Shown: positions 13,901 through 24,650 of the stretch, one piece after another
How positions within the stretch are numbered: the stretch's first letter is position 1
Layout of the letters: every line of letters begins with the position of its first letter
NCBI RefSeq assembly: GCF_021462225.1
Contig: NC_061813.1
Coordinates: forward strand, 24,266,442-24,330,441
Direction of reading: 5' to 3'
DNA: 64,000 bases
From: Girardinichthys multiradiatus
Taxonomy: Eukaryota > Chordata > Actinopteri > Cyprinodontiformes > Goodeidae
The notes under the pieces: generated by a model
Databases searched by the model: none
Told to the model about the DNA's origin: nothing
Seen by the model: only the letters and a program-made list of their open reading frames with translations
Translations under genes and position numbers: made by a program

Positions 13901-16319
13901 CATGATGAGTTTTAGCATCATACAAAAAGTTTATATGGTTACATCCTATTTACATTGCTGCCAATCTGCACGGGAAATGACAAAAACCTGACTTGTAATT
14001 GATTTATTACAGATGTAATACTGATAAAAAAGCTGTGAAAAATGTGGGTGCTCTGCATTAGTCTGAAGCCAAGGATTGTTTGACTAATTTATTTTAGAAA
14101 TTCAGGGATTCATTAATTAGACTGATTAGTGAAAAGAGTATAAAAGCACAAAATCGTCTTTTCGTTATGACTTAAAAACACTGTTGTCAATCTACCGCCT
14201 CACCAAACCTTCCAAGTGGTATTGGAAAGACCTGTCATGCAAAGAGTAAGGTTGTGCAAATATTAGAAAAAACAAGTAAAATTTATATTCTGGCTCCAAA
14301 CAATTACAAAAACAATGTTAAAAAATCTATATTTTGTTTTACATTATTATTTTTGGCATATTCTGTCCTGCATGGATGCCTTTATTTTGTAACATATCCT
14401 GACTGATGGCTTCATTTCAGACTGACGCATCACCTTATAGTCAGGTTGGGAAGTAATTAGGAAATTGACTGAAATAAATCACTGCACCAGTATAAATCAT
14501 TACATCTATGTCTTTACATTTCACAATTCATGCTAGTTCACTGTTTTTAAAGTGCGGAAGGAGATTTTTTCTTAATTTAATCAATAATCATTCTAAATAA
14601 TTTAAATTTTATTGACCAAAGTAGCAGCTCTTGCAAAAAAGCAGCTATTTACTGTCTAAATAATTAGAACATCCTACAGCAACAAAGCAAGCCATTAAAT
14701 CCATATGAAGTGTGGAGTTTTCACGTATTACACTGGTTTTCACACACGACTGGCAGGATTTATTTAATGTCCATTTCAAAATAGCAAAGTGGTCCAAGTT
14801 GTTATTTTGATATTTTCTAATAAATCAGGTATTGTTACTCTATAATGCAACCCAACCCTCTAACAGCTAAGAAGGGAAATAAAATAGCAGAAAACTGATC
14901 TTAATGAAGAAATACAAACTCAAAAACCTTTTGTGTAATCTGTTGTGTTTGGCAATCCTACCAATTTTATTAAAAATATTCTTAAGCAGCATTTTTACAC
15001 TTTTTATGTTACATTATTTGTAAAAATCCTTTGCCAAAATATGTAAATAAATCAGGCTTATGATCAAACGTGTTTTCCAACTTTCTTCAGCTATCCGATT
15101 TCTTTTTGCCTCCCTTCTATGTTGTTCTCAACCTTGTTTTTTACATTATCATCTGTCATGGGAAATTTGACCTACATTGTGTAAATAGGCGATCGATAGC
15201 TCTGTAATAGTGAAGGATGTGTCGGGGCCAGAAGGCCAGCCACCATGACCGATTGAGATCTGCTGTCTTAGATGTGTGGATGGAAACTGTGGCCTCTGTG
15301 GGAAAAATGAGCTGAAATCCATCAGAAAGTCCTGAAAGTGGAGGAAACACGTGGGAACAACACAGTTGCTCTGCTGAAAGTTATGAAACTCTGGCAATTA
15401 TAACACACCATGTGAGATATATTTTCAATTTAACCACTTCAATGACTTACTGCTCTTTCATTAAAAAGGTATCTACTCAGAAACCCTGTTAATTCAATCA
15501 CCTTTTACTTCTTTCAGCGAATAGACAGGTGAAAGCTTGGTGCCTTCTTTGTCAGGGCTATACTAGCAATAAAGCATAAAAAAGACTAATTTTTACATGG
15601 ACCACAAAAGTTGTCTCTGAATTTATTTTCAATTTAAAACCCAGAGCTTGGCAGCTTTACTTCAGCTAATCAGTTCATTCTCAAAAACTAAATATTTACC
15701 TACATTTTAATTAGGAGAATAACTGAGGTATTGTATGTAGTTTATTTTTCCTTTGCTGAGAGAAAAAAATCATTAGCAGGTGTTTGCATGTTTTTGTGCT
15801 CAGCTGCCTTAAACACTAACCAAAACTTTGAAAAGCCAGTTGACCGCGAGGTTCTGAAAATGCCAACAGCCATTTCTTATCTCAGATCACAGCAATTAAA
15901 ACTGCCAGGCAGTTAAAACAAAACAAATCAAACCTTCAGCTGATGTTTCCATAGAAACCTGTATAATTATGGTAATTAGACTATTGTGAGAAATCCATTA
16001 TGTCCACATGAAGTAAATATCTGAGGTGACCTAAATGTTTCCAGGCTTGAAAATGTAGAGACAACCCTGTTCTTGACATTAACAGCTAACTTTGGACCCC
16101 TTTAGGCATAATAACACTTATTAAAATATACAACTACAAGTCTCTTTATTACTGATACTTTTACAAATTAGACGAAATAAAAGTTTTGAAGGTAATTATT
16201 GTCAAAACACATCACCATTTGCATCTCCATATCAAAGTGTCTTAGACCACTTTAAAATGTAATTTAACTTGATTAAACAAACACTGGACAATAATATAAT
16301 TATAATATAATTTCATTTA
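10901..16319. other. Long stretch without recognisable genes
   Basis: The longest open frames are under 100 codons and show no family signature. The part from 11.5 to 12.8 kb is somewhat richer in GC. Around 13.03-13.31 kb a compact unit with words such as GGTTCAGTTCGG could be a small non-autonomous element, but no inverted ends could be confirmed. The rest appears unique or too decayed to assign. Confidence 0.45.
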
Positions 16320-16520
16320 TAGTGCTGTGGGTAAGCATTTATTTCTGGAACATTTTCTGTATTTTGTTGCACTCCAGCCACAAACCCCAACAATGGATTG
16401 GAGTTTATAACTTCTAATTATGTTTTCATGTAAACCATTGGACTGCTGCTCTGGCTGTATGTTTAGGGTCACAGTCCAGCTGGAAGGCGAACTTCCATCT
16501 CAGTCTAAAGTACTTTGCAG
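16320..16520 (-). mobile_element. Tc1-like transposon fragment
   Basis: The fragment begins with TAGTGCTGTGG and a TATTTTGTTGC phrase resembling the outer inverted repeat of the 5468 copy. It then jumps to antisense transposase: CTCTGGCTGTATGTTTAGGG followed by CAGCTGGAAGG, antisense of the block around the second catalytic aspartate (FQQDNDPKHTARA). It is an internally deleted, heavily decayed copy with no usable frame. Confidence 0.65.
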
Positions 16521-17079
16521 GCTCTAAGGTAAGTAGACCAGCCTAAGAACAATGATTCACAGCGGGCTTCAAAATCTATCCTAAGTGATCAGACCACAGT
16601 TGCCCCCTTTACTTGCTAATAAACACATAATCACATGAGTAATACACATATCACTTGAACTACTTTATTATTAGACACTAAATTGCTCATTTTTGTGGCG
16701 TTATTCTGTCTAAAGACTCTTTAAAAGGTCACATGTAGCCAGTCGGACATAAAAAAGAGAGGAAAAGGCAAATAAATGCTGTATGACTACAGACCAAGAG
16801 AGATTTTAATCCCTAAAACTTTACTCTTTAAAAGCTTTATAGCGTATTTATGTTTCAACCCGCAAATATGACGGGGCATTTCAAATACAGAGATTTTGTG
16901 CTTTGCAATAATGTATGCAATAATTTTTCAGAATCTAGCAGCTGCAGCAGTTTCAATCAGCTTCCAATACAATAAGAAATAAACTGCATACCAAAGAAAC
17001 ATTGACTTCCTCAAAAGTACATCCTAAAATCCACTGATCAATAAAACTCTGACTTGTAAATGGATGAGCAGAATTTTAA

Positions 17080-17090
17080 CAAGTAAAACC
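17080..17090. repeat. Rex3 target-site duplication (3' side)
   Basis: CAAGTAAAACC here is repeated exactly at 18723-18733 on the other side of the Rex3 copy. These are the two flanking copies of the insertion target. Confidence 0.85.
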
Positions 17091-18722
17091 CTCGTACTCG
17101 TACTCGTACTCGTCGTCTTCCGCTTATCCGGGACCGGGACGCGGGAGCAGCAGACTCAGCAGAGACGTCCAGACGTCCCTCTCTCCAGACACCTCCTCCA
17201 GTTCCTCCAGGGTGAGCCCAAGGCATTCCCAGGCCAGCCGAGAGACATAGTCCCTCCAGCGTGTCGTGGGCCGTCCCCTGGGCCTTCTCCAGGTGGGACG
17301 TGCCCTGGAACACCTCCCGAGGAAGGCGTCCAGGAGGCATCCGGTATAGATGCCCGAGCCACCTCAACTGGCTCCTCTCGATGTGGAGGAGCAGCGACTC
17401 TACTCCGAGCTCCTCCCGGATGGCCGAGCTCCTCACCCTATCTCTAAGGGAGTGCCCGGCCACCCTACGGAGGAAGCTCATTTCAGCCGCTTGTATCCGG
17501 GATCTCGTTCTTTCGGACATGACCCAAAGTTCATGGCCATAGGTGAGGCTCTCTCTTCACCACAATGGACCGGCACAGCGCCCCCATTACTGTGGCAGCC
17601 GCACCGATCTGTCTGTCGAACTCCCGCTCCATTCTTCCCTCACTCGTGAACAAGACCCCGAGATACTTAAACTCCTCCACTTGAGGCAGGAACTCCCCTC
17701 CAACCTGAAGAGGACAAGCCACCCTTTTCCGGTCGGGTACCATGGCCTCGGACTTGGAGGAGCTGATCCTCATCCCAGCCGCTTCACACTCGGCTGCGAA
17801 CCGCCCCAGTGCATGCTGTAGGTCTTGGCTAGAGGGGGCCAGCAGGACCACGTCATCCGCAAAAAGAAGAGACGAAATCCACTGGTCCCCAAACCAGAAC
17901 CCCTCCGGCCCTTGGCTGCGTCTAGAAATCCTGTCCATAAAAGTTATGAACAGGACCGGTGACAAAGGGCAGCCCTGCCGGAGTCCAACATGCACCAGGA
18001 ACAGGTCCGACTTAGTGTCAGCAATGCGGACCAAACTCCTGCTCCGCTCGTACAGGGACCGGATGGCCCCTAATAAAGGCCCCCGATTCCATACTCCTGG
18101 AGCACCCCCCACAGGGCATCACGAGGGACACAGTCGAATGCCTTCTCCAGGTCCACAAAACACATGTGAACCGGTTGGGCAAACTCCCATGAACCCTCAA
18201 GTACCCTGTAGAGGATATAGAGCTGGTCCAGTGTTCCACGGCCTGGACGAAAACCACACTGCTCCTCCTGAAGCCGAGGTTCGACTATCGGTCGGACTCT
18301 CCTCTCCAATACCCTGGCGTAGGCCTTACCAGGGAGGCTGAGGAGTGTGATCCCCCTGTAGTTGGAACACACCCTCCGGTCCCCCTTCTTATGAAGGGGG
18401 ACCACCACCCCAGTGTGCCAGTCCAGAGGCACTGTCCCCGACCGCCACGCAATGTTGAAGAGGCGTGTCAACCATGACAGCCCTACAACATCCAGAGACT
18501 TGAGGTACTCAGGGCGGATCTCATCCACCCCCGAAGCCTTGCCACCGCGGAGCTTTTTAACCACCTCGGTGACTTCAGCCCGGGTGTTGAAAGAGTCCAA
18601 CCCCGAGTCCCCAGCCTCTGTTTCCACCACGGAATGCGTGATGGCAGGATTGAGGAGATCCTCGAAGTACTCCTTCCACCGCCCGATAATGTCCTCAGTC
18701 GAGGTCAGCCGTCTCCCACCCC
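17091..18722 (-). mobile_element. Rex3 (RTE-clade) LINE, 5'-truncated
   Basis: This minus-strand non-LTR retrotransposon copy has exact 11 bp flanking repeats (CAAGTAAAACC). The sequence at 17958-17978 matches the conserved site used for Rex3 detection in fish (CGGTGACAAAGGGCAGCCCTG), and the companion conserved site is recognisable at 18402-18421 with one difference. Only the reverse transcriptase and C-terminal part remain; the endonuclease half is missing because the copy is 5'-truncated. The 3' end lies at low coordinates. It ends in repeats of a six-base unit (TACTCG on the plus strand, about three copies) instead of the GATG-type tail I associate with Rex3. Confidence 0.93.
17095..18720 (-). 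pseudogene. Rex3 reverse transcriptase, broken
   Basis: In the active family this enzyme copies the element RNA into DNA at a nicked target. Three minus-strand segments give the order. First (18720-18085): the upstream block, then LHKKGDRRVCSNYRGITLLS, QCGFRPGRGT at about 18240-18270 and FVDLEKAFD. Second (18112-17531): LRQGCPLSPVLF, then FADDVVLL with the catalytic aspartate pair at about 17840-17862, and EFKYLGVLF. Third (17520 downward): SRIQAAEMSFLRRVAG and RSQLRWLGHL. A frameshift lies near 18085. About 58 bases are missing near 17535 relative to the family pattern, removing the SRKAKL...YVPTLTY segment. A further frameshift follows the PPGRLPREVF block near 17290. The product cannot be functional. 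Confidence 0.9.
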
Positions 18723-18733
18723 CAAGTAAAACC
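18723..18733. repeat. Rex3 target-site duplication (5' side)
   Basis: CAAGTAAAACC, identical to 17080-17090. Confidence 0.85.
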
Positions 18734-19794
18734 TTTAAATAGAAATGAAGTCCAACAATTGTCTTTATTAGTGGACAGCGGTCAAGCACTATGGAAGTCA
18801 CATTATTTCAGTGGGTGGTCAATAAATGTATCTGGAGGTGGTCTGAAGAAAATCATCCTCAACGTGTCCTGAGTGCATTTAAATTTCTGTGGTTAGTGCT
18901 GTCTGGACAGGATACTCATGACACATTAGTGCCAGATGTGAACAGGGCCCAACAGATAATCTTCCCCAACTGGTCTACATTTAGCTCCATCTATATTTCT
19001 ATCAACTCTGACCAATATCTGGGGTGAAACGTGGTATCTTCAGTGAGTGGACGTCCCATACATGATACTAGCCGTTCAAAGTTCGAATCCCAAAATCAGG
19101 ACCTTTGCTGCAACAAGGGTTCCTACAGTTTTCATTTTAAAACTGTGCTTTTGCATGCCCAGATTTTTAGATTTTTTTCCTGTAGTTTTAAAATATTCTG
19201 AACATTCAAGTACAAAATATTCACCATTAACTGCTCAAATAGTAGTTTTATCTGTGGGTACCGCAAATCAGAAAACACATATGGGCGTTTCACCTGTTTT
19301 TTGCCATCTTAGACCAGCTCTGTTGAAAAATCTGTTACATTTGTACTTGCCAACTAAGAATATCTTACAAGAAATATAGATTCTCTAAAGCACCTTTAAT
19401 TTGTTTGTACAAATTCCTAAAAATCAAAGTGCATTGTTTGGCATTTTACTCAGACCCAGTTTAAGGAACACAGGTCCAGTTCAACCTCAATTTGAAGTTG
19501 ACTAAAGTCCAAAAAGTAGAAGATATGCGGCATTTTGATTCCTAATTGAAATAAAAATAATAATTCTGAAACCAAAATACCAATGGCTAAAATATTTTGG
19601 TATGATGTATCAAATTAAAGGTTAATAACTTTATTTAAATTTGTATTCATGTATTTGAACACATTTGTCAAGCATTATTATAGTTTTGTTTTAGATAATT
19701 AAAGACTAGAAAAAGTCTGGAAAATCGAATACGTTTGTGCTTGGATTTATTTTTTCCATATTTACCCAGACCTGTAAAATGTTCAAAGAAAGTT
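18734..19794. other. Mostly unassigned; weak Tc1 echo near 19.0 kb
   Basis: Around 18978-19016 a GCTCCATCTATATTTC phrase followed by TATCAACTCTGACC resembles antisense Tc1 transposase text, but only over about 40 bases. Nothing else was recognised. Confidence 0.4.
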
Positions 19795-19935
19795 CAGTAC
19801 TTCAGACTTTTTAAGGCTGTTCGTATATTCTGTCTCAGCCTGTTTTCTGTCCGAACAAACGGTTGAAGAAAAGCATTCCCACAGGATGATGCTACCACCA
19901 CCATGTTTCACTATGAGGGATGGTGAGCTGTGTAT
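19795..19935 (-). mobile_element. Tc1-like transposase fragment
   Basis: On the minus strand, near 19865-19915, the sequence reads as the VKHGGGSI block followed by a CFSS-like segment of a Tc1 transposase. On the plus strand this is ATGATGCTACCACCACCATG followed by TTTCAC. Flanks are too decayed to follow. Confidence 0.65.
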
Positions 19936-20439
19936 CACTGCAGCTCCACACTGCTTCCTGGATGCTTTTCTGAATAATTCCCACTCTGTTAGTGGTCAGT
20001 ATCAGAGTGCCCAGACAATACCTGTTTTTTGTTCTTGTCTTGCATGGTTTTAGCTAGAAGCCTTGTATGGCGAAATGATGATAAAACAACTTTCATCAGG
20101 AAGACATCATGATGTGTTCTCCATTAGAGTACTAGGCCTAAAAGCCAACAAAGACACATTTTGGCGGATGACACCCCATGTAAAACTGCCTAGCAGCACT
20201 GGCAGAACTTGCCTCTCTGTGTACGGGCTTGCAGTTAGAAGTAAATCCATCCTTAAACCCTTCCATCTGCCTGTTCATCACAAGAAATGCCTCATAACAG
20301 TGTTACTGTACATAGTTAGGTTGTGTGAGACAGCAACTTTGTTTGGGTTATGCTGCACACAGAAACTTTAATGGTCTAGAAGTGAGTCCCTTTATGGTTC
20401 CCTCTGCCTAACAGGCACAGAAGAAAAAGTGAAAACTCC

Positions 20440-20890
20440 TAGGCCAGAAGGGATATATATAGTACCACCAGTGTAATCTCAGTGTGCCCCAAGGTCTCTA
20501 AAAGGAGGCCCCAGAAGGCTTAAACCGCCTGAACTGACTCCTTTTGATGCAAGAAGCAGCTGTTCTACTCCGAGACCCCTATGGATGAAGGATGACATTA
20601 GATAATGGTCACAGCCAAAGAAAATTAGGTCATTTATTTACAAAATAATAATTTCAGGAGGCTTTGGCTGGCTGCTGAAAGTCATTGCATGCACACACTG
20701 ACAGAATCACATCATCTGCAAAAAGCAGATGAGACCCTGAGGTTCCCAAATCAGACACCCTCCTCTCTACGACTACGTCTGGAGATCCTGTCTATAAACA
20801 CCATAAACAGGATGTTTCTGGTGTTTGTGGACAGGTGTCAATTTGGACTTATCCTGTCTTGCTCTGGTTATACAAAGACTGGATAGTCCT
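20440..20890 (-). mobile_element. Old Rex3 LINE relic
   Basis: Two pieces match the 17.1-18.7 kb Rex3 copy in the same orientation and order. The segment at 20515-20590 corresponds to the C-terminal region around 17345-17415. The segment at 20700-20880 corresponds to the FADD region through FMDRISRRSQ and the following CPLSP area, with ATCATCTGCAAAAAGCAG and GGAGATCCTGTCTATAAAC still legible. Divergence is much higher than in the other copy and no frame is open. Confidence 0.75.
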
Positions 20891-23760
20891 TAAAAGCTTC
20901 CCCATATTACAACTTTTCTTTTAATAGTTTTACTTTAATATTTTGGTAGGTTTATCTATATCACCATGGTTAATGTGCCTTATAAATAAAGCTGCTTTAA
21001 TTTTGATTCGACATAGACCATGTAATGCCAATTAAATTAAGTGTGTTTTTTTACTGCACTTTAAGGTATTACGTTTTTAGGCATACACATTGCTTTATTT
21101 TTCTACTAATTTAATGTAGTATTGGATTAAGACTTATCTTTAACTTGGATATGTGTGGTTGACGATAAAAAATCCCGATCAAGATATCCTTCCTAATATT
21201 TGCCCAGTGACATATAGAGTTGTAGAAACATTTAAACAGGAGCTTAAGACAAGTGACTTGCATTTGCTTGTTGATTTCCATTTTGCTTTGGATACAAATT
21301 GCATCTCCATGCAACGTGTAAAGAGAAAATAACTTTCTTTCAATTAAACCATGTTTTAGAAAAGCTTTCCAAATAATAATAATACCACTTAATACCACTT
21401 GTTCACATCCAAAGACCAACTACTAACTACAACCCTCTCGGCTAAATCTGTGGGTATCAGTGAATATGTATGTTACAGTAAGAGCATCTCATTTAGTAGT
21501 CTGAGTATGTTAACAAGTTAACTTGTGAGATTTTGACTTTACTTCCAGTAGGATGTCCAGTCAAAGTCAATTCACACACCTGTCACCTGCCAGCCTCATC
21601 TTCAATCCATGCAAGCCTTCATTTACAAAACGTTAGAGGAGGTTAACATCTCCTCTAAAGATTTACGCCACAACTCTAAAAAACAGGCTTTCAGATAAAA
21701 CGTCAGAGGTCAGCCATTAAGCGTCAAGGAGAGGCGTCGCCTGTCACACTCGGCCAATAGACAGTGACCTCAAAGGTTAGATGCTATCACTGGGAGGTCC
21801 CCGGGTTCTTGGCTGCATGATAGCAGAGGTCTGTGCAGACTCCATATGAAACATGAACTACAGCTGCCGTAAGGCAGGAAAACATGGCCAATGTGCAAAC
21901 ATTAACCTCTAACTTTACATGCTGTCAAACTGACTTTCCAAAGTCCAAGAACTAGGCTGGTTGTGATATATGGCTGCACAGGGAGAATGCAGGGACCTGA
22001 TGTGTTACCAGAAATGTTCTGATTTGATCTATAGTGACTTAATTTGCGCTGTTTATGTTACAGCCCTCATTTTTTAATTCTTTGCCATGGATTCTTCACT
22101 CTCACTGCTAATAATATCGATCCTCCTTCATCATACATCTTCTGTGTGAATTTTCCACAACATCTTTTAAATTGATCGAGCTGCATGATAAAATAAATGT
22201 GAGCACAGCAACAGTGAGGTCATTGATCTGCGTAGTGATAAATGAAAAGCATTTATCAGCTTGGAGTACCCATGATAATTAATTGATATTGATTTAAACC
22301 AAGCTGCAAAGAGAAATGATAGTCCAACACTCTTGGTATGCCAGCTACTCCAGCTTTTAACACTGCTCTTTAGGCTTTTCAGTGAGAAGATCCATAAACG
22401 CAGATATCTTGTATAATTGAGGGCAATAATTATAATGCATTCTCTCTGTGCATTATTCATATTCAAATGGATAAGTTTGTGCTGAAAATATTTCATGACC
22501 CCTCAGCACATGTGATTGCACGTTGAGAGTCGGAACTGGCAGCTGCTGATTTAAATTATACATGTGAAGAGTCAGGATGAGGACTTTTCTTCTCTCTCCA
22601 TCGAGAAATTTGTGCAATTTAAATATCAAATCCTTAAGTTCAATTTTTGATGTTTCCAGTATTGCTGTTAAGAGGGGCATCCACTTGCACTTCATGTTAA
22701 AATGGAGATTTCACTGTGGATGATGCTCTTCTCTATTGTCTGCAGAGGCACAGCTCTAACAAGTCCCTCCACTAATGGCAAGGCAGAATTTGCAAAGCAG
22801 CTGTAAGTGTCATTTAAGTTGAGGGAATAATGTAACTCCCGGAGTAATAAGGGCTTCCTTTCAGTGCAGGACATGCGGTACACTGTACATTATATCTCCA
22901 CTAGCTACTTTATATGAAAATCATTAGTTTCACAGTTTTTGCAACTCATTTTTGCAGAGGCAGCTCCACATATATTTTTTATAATGCTGCGAGACAATTT
23001 GCTTCCTTTGTCAAACACTTTTGTCATACAGAGGTTGACGCTTGTCTGATTTAACAAAGTTGAACTATTTCTCTTTTTGCTCTCGTCTTCCAGCCCCACA
23101 GATCCGTAATGGTCTTAACTCTCCAAGGCTAACTCCAGCTTTAAAATGGACCTGATCTTTGTTAATCTCAGGCAAATGGTCACACCTCTTAGTTATATTT
23201 ATTTATCCGCCAAATATCAAGAACCTTAAACCTTGCTCCCGCTGACCCTTGTTGCGCAGCAATCACACTCTGCAAAGCCCTCTGTAATTACCATCGCCGT
23301 TTACTATTCATCAGCAGACAGAATGGAAATGCCTGTGAGCATAATGGGTTTCTGTGTTGTGCTCTAAGCAATGACTATAAGAGTTTTGGGAGTTTTATTT
23401 TCCAATTTGATTCTAGTAAAAATTCTTTGAGAGAAAGATAAATGTGCCTATGCTAAAACAAGGAAAATCTGATTCTAATGATTAGGTAAAATTTGTATAT
23501 CAGTTACACTGTTTTACATCTTCTTATCTACTAAATGCCATATGAAACATGGGAATTTCTCTAATACTTGAGCAGTGGGAAATAAGTATTTTTAACCACT
23601 GAAGAAAAGGGAGCAGGGTTGCTGTTTTATCTACCTGTTTACAGACTGATGCAAAGCGTTCCACTTTTGGAAAACCTCTTTAGCAAAATTAGCAATAAGC
23701 CAATAAAGTGTCACCAATGTGGTTTGGTGCAGTATTATTGTCCAGAGTTCAGTAGTTTGG
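20891..23760. other. No gene seen; possible conserved non-coding blocks
   Basis: The stretches at about 22170-22330 and 23240-23345 have balanced, non-repetitive sequence with many TAATTA/ATGATAAT-type words and no element features. They look like vertebrate conserved non-coding elements, but this is visual judgement. No exon was recognised. Confidence 0.4.
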
Positions 23761-23840
23761 CAGCTAGGGACAAATAAAACTAGAGACACGCTACACGATT
23801 TTTCTGCCCGATTTCACCACAGATTTTCAGTCGGGAATAG

Positions 23841-23890
23841 TCAGAGACAGTCTTTACTAGTCAGAGACAGTCTTTACTAGTCAGAGACAG
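23841..23890. repeat. 20 bp tandem repeat, 2.5 copies
   Basis: The unit TCAGAGACAGTCTTTACTAG occurs twice exactly and is followed by a third TCAGAGACAG. The phrase CAGTCGGGAA occurs immediately before (from 23829) and immediately after the array. Confidence 0.9.
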
Positions 23891-24344
23891 TCGGGAAGGC
23901 AAGTTGGCATTAAGATCTATTGGTATGAGAGGGGATGAAGATCGGCGTCTGTAACTGTGAGGGGCAAACCAACCTGATCCTCATAAATTCTCACTGTTTA
24001 TTTGTGCCCAAACATTATATTGTTGTATGCCAAGACAAAAATAGCTACATTGTTTGAATAAAATGCCACATTAAAATCATTCCAAACCCACAAACAACCT
24101 CAAGGGAAAGAAAATAAAAATGTTCCAAGCTCTCACCATGCGTATAACAAAGAATACAGGCAAATATATCAAATCATATTCACTTGTGGGTTAAACCTAA
24201 AATATTTTAAATTGCATCTGTTTTATTTTATGGGGGAGAGGAACAGAAATATACCCCATCCAAACTATTTTTTGATTACCGTCACCTACTGGCAGGTTTA
24301 CTCCTTTCTAAGGGTATCTCCTGAAACTTCCACGGAAAAAGGCT

Positions 24345-24650
24345 TCATATAATGGAAGATCGGGCTTTCTGTTCAGCTGCTCCCAGCCTGTAGAATCCTC
24401 TCCCTGATCACCTGAGGACACCACAGACTGTGGATGACTTTAAACGTGGCCTTAAACCCCTCCTTTTTAGGAAAGCTTTCAACTGAACTGTTCCTCAAAA
24501 CTGAACTGTTCCTCAATTCTTTTTGCCTCACATTGTTTTTATGCTCTTCTTGTGTTTTCATTTTTTAGCACTTATTTTACCATGTAGCACTTTGAAATTT
24601 ACTTAAATATAAAGAGCATTATAAATAAAATGTATTATTATTTAAAATGT
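24345..24650 (+). mobile_element. L2-type LINE, 3' end only
   Basis: The plus strand reads EDRAFCSAAPSL, then LPDHLRTPQTVDDFKRGLK, then LLFRKAFN. This is the characteristic last segment of L2-clade LINE ORF2, with a stop codon where the family has tryptophan (SLWN). It is followed by a short 3' untranslated region with AAAGAGCATTATAAATAAAA and a TATTATTAT-type tail. Only the last 300 bases or so are present, as expected for a strongly 5'-truncated insertion. Confidence 0.85.

Noticed and set aside
17064..18341. Long plus-strand open frames opposite the Rex3 gene (up to 199 codons)
   Set aside because: Antisense shadows of a GC-rich coding sequence. The minus strand carries all reverse transcriptase motifs.
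23829..23900. CRISPR-like direct repeats
   Set aside because: Only two and a half adjacent copies with no spacers, in vertebrate DNA.
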